Assembly: GCA_016205995.1 (NCBI GenBank)
Contig: JACQSJ010000014.1
Location: 1 to 17,292 of the forward strand
Origin: Candidatus Uhrbacteria bacterium
GTDB taxonomy: Bacteria > Patescibacteriota > Patescibacteriia > UBA9934 > GWF2-40-263
Reading direction: 5' to 3'
Length of the DNA: 17,292 nucleotides
Within the stretch, counting starts at the first letter, position 1, and every line of letters begins with the position of its first letter. The translations under genes were made by a program, and so were the position numbers. The notes under the pieces are model-generated. The model ran no database searches and was not told the origin of the DNA. It saw nothing but the letters and a program-made list of their open reading frames with translations. Below are positions 1 through 7,405 of the stretch, one piece after another.

Positions 1-1440
<1,440 letters not shown>

Positions 1441-1443
1441 AGA

Positions 1444-1914
1444 TTATCGTTTTGCAAAGTGCGCGAACGCGCGGTTGGCCTCAGCCATGCGCTGCACGTC
1501 GAGTTTCTTTTTCACGGCCTCGCCCTCATTGTTTCCGGCTGCGATGAGCTCTTCCGCGAGCTTCTGCGCCATCGGGCGGCCCTTCTTGGTGCGCGTGGCG
1601 GTAATGATCCATCGGTACGCGAGCACGTATCGGCGCTCCCCCCGCACGCCGATCGGCACCTGATAATTAGCCCCACCCACGCGGCGGCTCTTCACTTCCA
1701 AGCTTGGCATGACGTTCTTGAGGGCTCGGTCAAAGATGTCCAGAGGGTTTTCCTTGGTCTTCTCCCCAATTAAATCAAGGGCGTCATAGACGACCTTTTG
1801 GGCGACGGACTTCTTGCCGTCGTACATGATGGTGTTAATGAGTTTCGCAACGTAGATGTTGCCGTACTTTGGATCTGGCGTGAGTTCACGCTTTGGGGCT
1901 TGCTTGCCTCGCAT
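1444..1914 (-). CDS. rpsG: 30S ribosomal protein S7
   Basis: S7 nucleates assembly of the small-subunit head by binding the 3' major domain of 16S rRNA. The 156-residue length is standard. The start MRGKQAPKRELTPDPKYGN, the central SRRVGGANYQVP and RGERRYVLAYRWI, and the AEANRAFAHF C-terminus are clear family signatures. It lies 85 bp downstream of rpsL and 3 bp upstream of fusA, in the standard str order. No SD precedes the ATG. In other bacteria S7 can act as a translational repressor of this operon; no S7-binding hairpin is obvious in the short rpsL-rpsG spacer. Confidence 0.97.
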   Translation of the reverse strand: MRGKQAPKRELTPDPKYGNIYVAKLINTIMYDGKKSVAQKVVYDALDLIGEKTKENPLDIFDRALKNVMPSLEVKSRRVGGANYQVPIGVRGERRYVLAYRWIITATRTKKGRPMAQKLAEELIAAGNNEGEAVKKKLDVQRMAEANRAFAHFAKR

Positions 1915-1999
1915 AGTTTTGACGTTATCTCATCGGTTGGCTTCCCCCTGCGAAGAGGTACTCCGATGTTTGGTTAATCTATTCTATCCACCTTGCCAC

Positions 2000-2428
2000 C
2001 TATTTTTTCTTCGCTTTGGGTTTCTTGGCACCGTACTTGGAGCGTCCACGCATACGACCCTCGACGCCTTGCGTGTCATAGACGCCACGCACAATGTGGT
2101 AGCGCACACCAGGAAGATCCTTCACGCGTCCTCCGCGAATCATCACGATGGAGTGCTCCTGAAGGTTGTGGCCTTCACCGGGGATGTAGGCGTTGACTTC
2201 CGTGCCGTTGGAAAGGCGCACGCGGGCAATCTTACGAATGGCCGAGTTCGGTTTCTTAGGCGTCATGGTCGTCACCTTTACGCACACTCCGCGCTTGAAC
2301 GTGCTGCCATGCTTAAGCACGGTGCGTTTGCGGTGAAGTGAGTCCAGCGTGTATTGCATGGCTGGAGCCTTGCTCTTGGTCGACTTCGATGAGCGACCCT
2401 TACGGATAAGTTGGTTGACTGTAGGCAT
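2000..2428 (-). CDS. rpsL: 30S ribosomal protein S12
   Basis: S12 sits at the decoding centre and monitors codon-anticodon fidelity. The start MPTVNQLIRKGR at 2428 matches the family start exactly; an in-frame start 8 codons upstream would add MVLSRRIF, which has no family support and would overlap the promoter. The protein is 142 residues, longer than E. coli S12 (124) because of a longer N-terminal segment and a Lys-rich tail. The loops TPKKPNSA and GRVKDLPGVRYH keep the lysines whose mutation gives streptomycin resistance in other bacteria, so this is the wild-type, drug-sensitive form at those sites. It is the first gene of the str cluster and has its own promoter about 15 nt before the ATG. 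Confidence 0.97.
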   Translation of the reverse strand: MPTVNQLIRKGRSSKSTKSKAPAMQYTLDSLHRKRTVLKHGSTFKRGVCVKVTTMTPKKPNSAIRKIARVRLSNGTEVNAYIPGEGHNLQEHSIVMIRGGRVKDLPGVRYHIVRGVYDTQGVEGRMRGRSKYGAKKPKAKKK

Positions 2429-2442
2429 AAAAATTCGCCTGG

Positions 2443-2471
2443 AGAGTACCACTCGCTATCTTTGGCGTCAA
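2443..2471 (-). promoter_or_regulatory. Putative sigma70-type promoter of the str operon
   Basis: On the minus strand the -35 box is TTGACG (2466-2471), the spacer is 17 bp and the -10 box is TACTCT (2443-2448). Transcription would begin near 2436, giving a leader of only about 8 nt before rpsL. The -35 is strong and the -10 is weak (3 of 6 consensus bases). Confidence 0.5.
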
Positions 2472-2486
2472 GAAACGAGGCTGTGG

Positions 2487-3170
2487 TTAAAACGAGCTAA
2501 AAATCGAAGCAAAGTATCCATTACAGCTTCCGCCAATCAAGGCGTCACAGATGGCGAACGCGGGTTCGGAGATGAAAAAGAAAATATTGAGGCTCGTGAA
2601 GGCACTCACCAAGACCGCGACGAGCAGAATCTGTGGGCCGCGGGTGGCGACGAAGGTCCGAAGCTCTTGGTACTTAGGGTGGTCAAAAAGCGCAAAGAAC
2701 AGCTTGGATCCATCCAAAGGGTGGACGGGAATGATGTTGAAGAGCATGAGGAAAAGGTTGAGCAGGATCGAGAGGAACAAGAAGACAGCCAGAAGATTCA
2801 TCGATTCAATCACGCTGCCGCCAACCAGTACGCGAAACGCGATTCCGGCCGCGATCGCCATCAAGAGGTTCGAGAACGGCCCAGCGAGCGCGATCTTCAC
2901 GGAGTCCCATTTTGGGTCGCGCAAATTGTAGGGGTTGTACGGCACCGGCTTTGCCCATCCAAAACCAAACAGAAGGAGCAGGATGAATCCTGTCGGATCC
3001 ACGTGGGCGATGGGGTTGAGCGTGAGGCGACCTTCGTACTCGGCTGTCTTATCGCCACGCAGTTTACCGACAAGCGCGTGCGAAAACTCGTGAATCGTAA
3101 GTGTGAACAGAATGGCCACCAACCACGCCACGGCAATCGCCGGAGAGCCGAAGAGGAGGTTTAGAAACAT
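2487..3170 (-). CDS. Site-2-type intramembrane metalloprotease (peptidase M50B family)
   Basis: This is a zinc protease of the membrane that cuts substrates within or near the bilayer; the substrate is unknown. The chosen start MFLNLLFGSP gives 227 residues. HEFSH at residues 27-31 is the HExxH zinc motif inside the first TM segment, and NIIPVHPLDG at 145-154 carries the third zinc ligand (Asp153). Further hydrophobic segments lie near 60-72, 100-118, 123-146 and 172-198, giving the compact PDZ-less fold common in small genomes. An ATG 26 codons upstream is possible, but it overlaps the preceding gene and lies before a perfect TATAAT box, so 3170 is preferred. It lies 58 bp upstream of rpsL, and rpsL has its own promoter. 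Confidence 0.9.
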   Translation of the reverse strand: MFLNLLFGSPAIAVAWLVAILFTLTIHEFSHALVGKLRGDKTAEYEGRLTLNPIAHVDPTGFILLLLFGFGWAKPVPYNPYNLRDPKWDSVKIALAGPFSNLLMAIAAGIAFRVLVGGSVIESMNLLAVFLFLSILLNLFLMLFNIIPVHPLDGSKLFFALFDHPKYQELRTFVATRGPQILLVAVLVSAFTSLNIFFFISEPAFAICDALIGGSCNGYFASIFSSF

Positions 3171-3179
3171 ACGCGAGGG

Positions 3180-3208
3180 ATTATAGCGAAGATTGCCAAG
3201 CTGGTCGA
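3180..3208 (-). promoter_or_regulatory. Putative promoter of the M50 protease gene
   Basis: A perfect TATAAT (minus strand, 3180-3185) lies 9 nt before the chosen ATG, with TCGACC (3203-3208) as a 4-of-6 -35 box at 17-bp spacing. The predicted transcript would start only about 3 nt before the ATG and be essentially leaderless. This argues for the 3170 start. Confidence 0.5.
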
Positions 3209-3237
3209 AATAGTAAATAGAAAAGCCGTGAAGCGTT

Positions 3238-3567
3238 TCAGGCGACACGGCCGTGATGAAGTTCGGGATCGTCCAGGATGTAGATCTCCGGGGCGTTGCA
3301 CTGCAACCCTCGACAGTCGAGACAACCGTCGGGAAAAAACAGTGTGACGCCAGGGTGGGTGATGGTCAGACCGAACTTGTGGAAGAGTCCTTGTGCCTCC
3401 ACCAAGGAAAGGTCCAACCGCATCTCACACGAGGCGCAGTACGTGCGCACCCGATCCGGGTGGGCACAGTCTACGCACAGGATGATGGGTGCCTGAGCAC
3501 GTCGCCCATCGCACACCGAACAGAGTGGCGCATCGGACCGACGCGCCGAGTCTTGGACTCGTACCAT
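3238..3567 (-). CDS. Small Cys-rich protein with four CXXC motifs, probable zinc-binding; function unknown
   Basis: The 109-residue protein has CXXC pairs at residues 16/19, 31/34, 44/47 and 82/85 plus Cys90, enough for two tetrahedral zinc sites. The first three pairs are spaced 12 and 10 residues apart, like a small zinc-ribbon or treble-clef unit. The segment between 48 and 81 is cysteine-free and mildly hydrophobic (LTITHPGVTLFFPDG). No signal peptide or TM segment is seen. The SD AAGGAGG (3573-3579) lies 5 nt before the ATG, one of the best in the window, and a TTGACA promoter precedes it. I do not recognise the family; a nucleic-acid or protein adaptor role is a guess from the zinc motifs. 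No hairpin terminator follows; the M50 promoter lies just downstream. Confidence 0.8.
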   Translation of the reverse strand: MVRVQDSARRSDAPLCSVCDGRRAQAPIILCVDCAHPDRVRTYCASCEMRLDLSLVEAQGLFHKFGLTITHPGVTLFFPDGCLDCRGLQCNAPEIYILDDPELHHGRVA

Positions 3568-3572
3568 GGCGG

Positions 3573-3579
3573 CCTCCTT
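3573..3579 (-). promoter_or_regulatory. Strong Shine-Dalgarno of the Cys-rich gene
   Basis: AAGGAGG (minus strand) lies 5 nt upstream of the ATG at 3567. It is notable because the neighbouring core genes have none. Confidence 0.8.
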
Positions 3580-3594
3580 GTTTGAGGACTGGAC

Positions 3595-3623
3595 AACGTA
3601 TAGAAAGAATCCTTTGTTGTCAA
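3595..3623 (-). promoter_or_regulatory. Putative promoter of the Cys-rich gene
   Basis: A consensus TTGACA (minus strand, 3618-3623), a 17-bp spacer and TACGTT (3595-3600). The same TACGTT at 17 bp occurs before the orphan gene at 16102. A different -10 choice is TATACG at 15-bp spacing. Confidence 0.5.
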
Positions 3624-3633
3624 GCTACCGACC

Positions 3634-3660
3634 AAAAAAGACGCCTCCCGCGTCTTTTTT
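3634..3660. terminator. Bidirectional Rho-independent terminator
   Basis: A perfect hairpin with arms AAAAAAGACGC and GCGTCTTTTTT around a 5-nt loop (CTCCC). The A-run and T-run make it functional in either direction. It ends the minus-strand transcript of the murA operon (last stop at 3675) and insulates the Cys-rich gene's promoter. Confidence 0.85.
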
Positions 3661-3674
3661 GTCTGATTTCTTTT

Positions 3675-4244
3675 CTACGCCGCCTGCCCGTCCCGCCGAC
3701 GCATCATTGCCTTGACAGAGGGCCTTAACCTCTTAGCAACATCCGCGGCATGGCCCTCAACCGCTTCGAAAAAGGCCTTCTCGTCCTCCTCTGGATCTGG
3801 AAACTGCTGAACGATGATGTCAGCCTTATGTTCAATCTTCTCTGGATCCATGGTCGCATCCAGTGTGACCATTTGAGGAGTGCCTACTTCTGGTACGAAT
3901 TCGACCCATCCATCAACTCCGTGAAACACATCCAATGGTGTGCCCACTGCGCTGTAAAAACGAATGCGATCTAAATCTTTATCATCCTCAAGCCCCAGCT
4001 CATCAATGATCGCAAGACGAAGTTCCTTCGCAAACGGTTGTCGTGGATTCGTCGGGTCTTCTTTCGTGAACTTCCGCACGAGCTCGATGGCGCGACCTCG
4101 CGCGATGTATCCCCGCTCGTTAGCTTCCGCGCGAAATGCTTTCAAACCCTCAGGTGTGGGTTTGAATTCTCCGAGTACATCACGCTCATTGAGTCGACCA
4201 CTGTAAAAGTCGCGCGGCCCTCTCGCATTATCAAATCTACTCAT
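3675..4244 (-). CDS. Hypothetical protein, 189 aa (possible PD-(D/E)XK-like core, unproven)
   Basis: I do not recognise this family by name. The protein is soluble and charged, with no signal peptide or TM. The N-terminal half (1-95) is helical-looking and Arg/Glu-rich. The central stretch 104-143 has the order FHGVD (107-111), a strand-turn-strand, then MVTLDAT (125-131) and HKAD (139-142). A conserved-looking Asp, a second Asp in VTLD about 18 residues later and a downstream Lys could be the D...D-x-T...K layout of PD-(D/E)XK-like folds, but this is pattern reading only. The C-terminus is helical and basic (KAMMRRR). It starts 23 bp after the murA stop with no SD and ends just before a strong terminator, so it is probably the last gene of the 4-TM/murA operon. 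Confidence 0.8.
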   Translation of the reverse strand: MSRFDNARGPRDFYSGRLNERDVLGEFKPTPEGLKAFRAEANERGYIARGRAIELVRKFTKEDPTNPRQPFAKELRLAIIDELGLEDDKDLDRIRFYSAVGTPLDVFHGVDGWVEFVPEVGTPQMVTLDATMDPEKIEHKADIIVQQFPDPEEDEKAFFEAVEGHAADVAKRLRPSVKAMMRRRDGQAA

Positions 4245-4267
4245 AGAAGCAATTTACTAATCACCGT

Positions 4268-5575
4268 TTAGACTACCACACGCTCCATCCTCGCGCCAAC
4301 GCCTTGCAACTTCTCTTGCAGTCGCTCGTAGCCGCGGTCCAGGTGGTGGATGCCGGTGAGGGTGGAGGTACCTTCTGCCACGAGCGCGGCGACGACGAAG
4401 GCGAGGCCGGCGCGGATGTCTGGGACTTCGACCGTGGCGGCGTGAAGTTTTGATGGGCCGGTGATGACCGCGGAGTGTTTATAATTCTGTCCTTTGAATC
4501 GACAGTCTATCTCGCCTAAGCAGTTACTAAACAGCGCGATGTCCGCTCCCATCTGTTTGAGCGCGTCTGTGTAGCCAAAGCGTTCCTCGTAGACAGTCTC
4601 GTGGACGACGCTCGTCCCCTTAGCTTGGGTGAGCGCCACGACGAACGGCTGCTGCCAATCGGTCATGAAGCCTGGGTGCGTGTCGGTCTCTAGCTCAATA
4701 CCCCGGAGGTTTTTGGATCCCCGAAACACAATACCATCAGGTCGCACCTCGTACTCCCCGCCGATTTTTCGCACGGCATTGAGGAATGTCATCATGTGTG
4801 TGTGCTCGGCCCCGCGCACAAAAATTTCCCCGGCCGTGCCCACAGCCATGGAGCCGTAGGAAGCCGCCTCGATGCGGTCGGGCATAATGGTTGCACGCGT
4901 GCCATGGAGTTGTTCCACGCCGATAATCTCGATGGAACGGTTGGCGTTAATCTGAATGATCGCCCCCATGTTCTGGAGCATCATGATGAGTTCTTTGATC
5001 TCCGGCTCTCCCGCGGCATTGCGGATCATCGTTCGTCCTTTTGCGAGGACACCGGCCAGAAGCGCCGTCTCCGTCGCACCCACGGACGGATACGGAAGTT
5101 CAATGAGCGCACCGCGCAGTCCCTTGGGAGCCGTGGCGTGATAGCCCTCGGGGGTTTCTTCGATCGTCGCCCCCATTTTCTCCAGAGCGGCGACGTGGAA
5201 GTTCACGGGGCGAGGTCCTATTTTGTCCCCGCCCACGAGCGGTACAAACGCCTCGCCGGCTCGATGTAACAACGGTGCGATCGCCAGCACGCTAATGCGA
5301 TTCTTACGCGAGAGTTCGCGTACGGAGTTGGATGTGATGGCCGCCGTTCTCGTGCGCAGGGTATGTGTGTCAATCCACTCCACCGTCGCACCCACCGTCG
5401 TAATGATCTCCTGTGTGATCTCCGTCTCCTGCTGCCGCGGGACATTGGAAAGAATCATCTCTCCGTCCGTGAGTAGGCTGGCGATCATCATCTTGGAAGC
5501 CGCGTTCTTGGCGCCGGAAATGACAATCTCCCCCTCAAGGGGCACGCCGCCGGTGATGCGAAATACGTCGGGCAT
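4268..5575 (-). CDS. murA: UDP-N-acetylglucosamine 1-carboxyvinyltransferase with Cys-to-Asp active site
   Basis: MurA transfers enolpyruvate from PEP to UDP-GlcNAc, the first committed step of peptidoglycan synthesis, in the cytoplasm. At 435 residues the length is normal for the family (E. coli 419). The substrate-binding pair Lys23-Asn24 sits in SGAKNAASK, the loop reads GGDKIGPRPVNFH (115-127), and HPGFMTDWQQPF carries Asp306, equivalent to E. coli Asp305. In E. coli the loop residue is Cys115, the fosfomycin target; here it is Asp117 (codon GAC, read directly), as known for Mycobacterium and Chlamydia MurA, so intrinsic fosfomycin resistance is expected. The ATG lies 12 bp after the stop of a 4-TM gene and no SD is visible, implying co-transcription. 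EPSP synthase is excluded by the KN pair and the MurA loop. Confidence 0.96.
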   Translation of the reverse strand: MPDVFRITGGVPLEGEIVISGAKNAASKMMIASLLTDGEMILSNVPRQQETEITQEIITTVGATVEWIDTHTLRTRTAAITSNSVRELSRKNRISVLAIAPLLHRAGEAFVPLVGGDKIGPRPVNFHVAALEKMGATIEETPEGYHATAPKGLRGALIELPYPSVGATETALLAGVLAKGRTMIRNAAGEPEIKELIMMLQNMGAIIQINANRSIEIIGVEQLHGTRATIMPDRIEAASYGSMAVGTAGEIFVRGAEHTHMMTFLNAVRKIGGEYEVRPDGIVFRGSKNLRGIELETDTHPGFMTDWQQPFVVALTQAKGTSVVHETVYEERFGYTDALKQMGADIALFSNCLGEIDCRFKGQNYKHSAVITGPSKLHAATVEVPDIRAGLAFVVAALVAEGTSTLTGIHHLDRGYERLQEKLQGVGARMERVVV

Positions 5576-5587
5576 AGTGTCCGGAGT

Positions 5588-5938
5588 CTACCAGAGGTAC
5601 ACGACCACGTAAATCGTTGTGGTGGCGAGAAACAACGGGAGAATCCAATCGACCCAGTTCAAAAACCAGCGCTCACCGCTGTAGAGAAACCGGAACACGA
5701 TGAACTCAAACGCTAGAACAAATCCCATCGAGGTGGCTGTGACGGTAAACGGCGGCTCCGTCTCAAAGAATCGCACATACACCCCAAAGACTAACGCAAA
5801 GGTGGCGACCACAACGACGTAGTGCCAAAAAACATAGCTCGCGCGGGAAAGCCCGTGGGCAAGATTCACAAAAATCTCGATCGCAATCCACGCCACAAGC
5901 GCATGGACACCGACGAGAATGGCTGAGCCAACGGTCAT
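5588..5938 (-). CDS. Orphan 4-TM membrane protein (family member A), upstream of murA
   Basis: The protein has 116 residues from MTVGSAIL, almost entirely hydrophobic, with four TM segments near residues 4-25, 36-56, 67-82 and 96-114. An upstream in-frame ATG at 5989 would add 17 polar residues before the promoter and is not favoured. The second half carries PPFTVT, a Phe-Glu pair (FEF) inside TM3, and FLYSGERWFLNWVDW between TM3 and TM4. The same motifs are in the gene at 8701-9060, so the two are paralogues. I know no named family for it. The stop lies 12 bp before murA, suggesting an envelope-related job by operon membership only. A divergent promoter drives the alpha/beta hydrolase on the other side. 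Confidence 0.82.
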   Translation of the reverse strand: MTVGSAILVGVHALVAWIAIEIFVNLAHGLSRASYVFWHYVVVVATFALVFGVYVRFFETEPPFTVTATSMGFVLAFEFIVFRFLYSGERWFLNWVDWILPLFLATTTIYVVVYLW

Positions 5939-5946
5939 ATGAAATA

Positions 5947-5975
5947 AGTCTACACCTCCCAAGTCCACTGACCAA
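5947..5975 (-). promoter_or_regulatory. Putative promoter of the 4-TM gene/murA operon
   Basis: On the minus strand, TTGGTC (5970-5975), a 17-bp spacer and TAGACT (5947-5952; 4 of 6). The -10 ends 8 nt before the ATG, so the transcript would be leaderless or nearly so. It is moderate on sequence alone but matches the arrangement seen at the paralogous gene. Confidence 0.4.
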
Positions 5976-5982
5976 GATCCCG

Positions 5983-6011
5983 TTGACAAAAACCTTGATC
6001 TCTGTCATCTT
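5983..6011 (+). promoter_or_regulatory. Putative promoter of the alpha/beta hydrolase gene
   Basis: A consensus TTGACA (5983-5988) and a weak -10 (CATCTT, 6006-6011) at 17-bp spacing. The predicted leader is about 38 nt and carries the SD. The -10 is poor, so confidence rests on the -35 and on the terminator-bounded gene downstream. Confidence 0.35.
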
Positions 6012-6045
6012 TCAGTGTCGCTCGGCAACAGCGCCCAGCGCCCCA

Positions 6046-6051
6046 GGGAGG
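6046..6051 (+). promoter_or_regulatory. Strong Shine-Dalgarno of the alpha/beta hydrolase gene
   Basis: GGGAGG lies 4 nt before the ATG at 6056 and fixes the start. Confidence 0.75.
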
Positions 6052-6055
6052 ATCC

Positions 6056-6832
6056 ATGCCCAACCCTCGTCCCCACCTCGTCCTGTTCCCCGGTGCATGG
6101 GGAAACCGGACGCACGAGCTTGCGGCGTGGTGGTTCCGCCACGTCATCGCGCACTTCAGGCGTGATTACGAGATCGTCCTCCTCACCTACCAAGGCACAG
6201 GGCTGGACGACTACATTGACACCGCCCTCGAGCAGCTCAAGGCTGTCCCCGACGGCTCCTACGCCATCTGCTACTCCATGGGGTCGCAGATCGCCCGTGG
6301 GGTCGCCGCGCAGCGCCCGAAGCTCTTCAAGCGGGTCGCGCTGCTCAGCGGCTTGGAGCGCATCGGTGTGCGGTTCGTGGTGTTCCTGCGAGCGCTGACG
6401 TTCATGCTCAAACCGATGCTCAGAACGCTCCTGGGCAAACCCCTCATGCTCGACACGGTCAGGCAGGTAAGGCGCGTATTCCTGCGCGAGGTCACTCAGC
6501 GCATCGCGATGAGCAAGGTCGATCTCGCCAAGGCCCAGCGCGAGCAGGACGTCGTCGCCCAGAACCTGCTTGATCATCGCCTGCAACCCGAACCCGCAGG
6601 GGTCGTGCTGCGCCTGTTCCTTCCGGGCCTGCGTCGTCGCTACCCCGCGTTCCCCTGCCCGGTCATGGCCGTCGTGCCTAGCCACGACTTCATCCTGCCC
6701 AACACCGCGTACCCCGGCGAGCAGGTGCAGAAAGTCGCGGCCATGGGCGACCACGCCCTTTTCGCCCTCAACGACAACGGCGTGGCCAATAGCTACCTCA
6801 GCCGTATCGCCAACTGGTTCACGCTCAACTGA
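6056..6832 (+). CDS. Alpha/beta-hydrolase-fold protein
   Basis: A 258-residue cytoplasmic alpha/beta hydrolase of unknown substrate. HLVLFPGAWGN (7-17) is the first strand with an oxyanion-type loop. ICYSMGSQ (71-78) is the nucleophile elbow with Ser74; the usual first Gly of GxSxG is Cys72. VPSHDF supplies Asp211 and MGDHALF supplies His233, completing a plausible Ser-Asp-His triad in the right order. Residues 105-150 form a mobile lid rich in Leu and Arg. There is no signal peptide. A strong SD, its own promoter and an adjacent terminator make it a single-gene unit between two core transcription units. Third codon positions look more G+C-rich than in the following CBS gene, consistent with acquisition or high expression. 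Esterase, lipase or thioesterase activity cannot be told apart. Confidence 0.85.
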   Translation: MPNPRPHLVLFPGAWGNRTHELAAWWFRHVIAHFRRDYEIVLLTYQGTGLDDYIDTALEQLKAVPDGSYAICYSMGSQIARGVAAQRPKLFKRVALLSGLERIGVRFVVFLRALTFMLKPMLRTLLGKPLMLDTVRQVRRVFLREVTQRIAMSKVDLAKAQREQDVVAQNLLDHRLQPEPAGVVLRLFLPGLRRRYPAFPCPVMAVVPSHDFILPNTAYPGEQVQKVAAMGDHALFALNDNGVANSYLSRIANWFTLN

Positions 6833-6858
6833 TCTCGCCTGCGCGAGATTTTCTCTTT
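6832..6858 (+). terminator. Rho-independent terminator of the alpha/beta hydrolase gene
   Basis: The stem ATCTCGC/GCGAGAT with loop CTGC is followed by the T-rich tail TTTTCTCTTT. The hairpin starts on the last base of the stop codon. The same interrupted T-tail follows the isochorismatase-like gene. Confidence 0.8.
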
Positions 6859-6874
6859 GAAAAAATCCAGACGC

Positions 6875-6903
6875 TAGACGCGAACGCCCCTTTCACTTAT
6901 AAT
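6875..6903 (+). promoter_or_regulatory. Putative promoter of the CBS-permease operon
   Basis: TAGACG (6875-6880), a 17-bp spacer and a perfect TATAAT (6898-6903). The start would be near 6910, giving a leader of about 17 nt with no SD before the ATG at 6927. Confidence 0.6.
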
Positions 6904-6926
6904 CGTCCAGAAATAAATCATCATCT

Positions 6927-7400
6927 ATGCTCAACAAACCACTCCTCGTCCGCGACTACATGCACGAGACCATTTCCATCAGGGAAGAAGGGGCCACGTT
7001 TACCGACGTCATTCAACTGATGATCTCGCGCAAGCGCAATGGCGTATTCGTTGTCGATCAAGACAACAAAGTCAAGGGAGTTATCTCCGCCTGGGACCTT
7101 ATTGAACACGTCGTTCCGGATTACTTGGAAAGTGATAAGCACCTGGCTCCATTTGAGAGCGAGAACGTGTTGATCGATCGTGTACGGGCTGTGGCGAACG
7201 ATCCCATTGATCGATTCATGACCAAGAACGTCCACACCGTCCACGAAGGATCTCCGATCATCGAGGCGGCGACCATGCTGAGTGAGCACCGGTTGCGTCA
7301 ACTTCCTGTCGTACGCGACGACGGGGCCCTGATGGGATGCATCAACCGCACAGACATTAAGCTCATCTTCGCCGAAATTTTGAACCTGAACCTGTCCTAA
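6927..7400 (+). CDS. Two-CBS-domain protein, probable regulator of the adjacent permease
   Basis: The 157 residues are essentially a tandem CBS pair (Bateman module). CBS1 is about residues 8-70 (VRDYMHETISIREE ... GVFVVDQDNKVKGVISAWDLIE) and CBS2 about 91-152 (FMTKNVHTVHEGSP ... LRQLPVVRDDGALMGCINRTDI). Such pairs bind adenine nucleotides and act as sensory or gating modules. There is no catalytic domain. The stop is 5 bp before the ATG of an ArsB/NhaD-type permease, so the two are surely co-transcribed and likely coupled; that CBS senses energy charge to gate the permease is inference. No SD is visible; the promoter has a perfect -10. Confidence 0.92.
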   Translation: MLNKPLLVRDYMHETISIREEGATFTDVIQLMISRKRNGVFVVDQDNKVKGVISAWDLIEHVVPDYLESDKHLAPFESENVLIDRVRAVANDPIDRFMTKNVHTVHEGSPIIEAATMLSEHRLRQLPVVRDDGALMGCINRTDIKLIFAEILNLNLS

Positions 7401-7405
7401 GCTGT

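Noticed and set aside
6005..6754. A 249-codon minus-strand ORF opposite the alpha/beta hydrolase
   Set aside because: His/Asp/Glu-rich antisense composition typical of a shadow frame; the plus-strand protein has a full catalytic triad.
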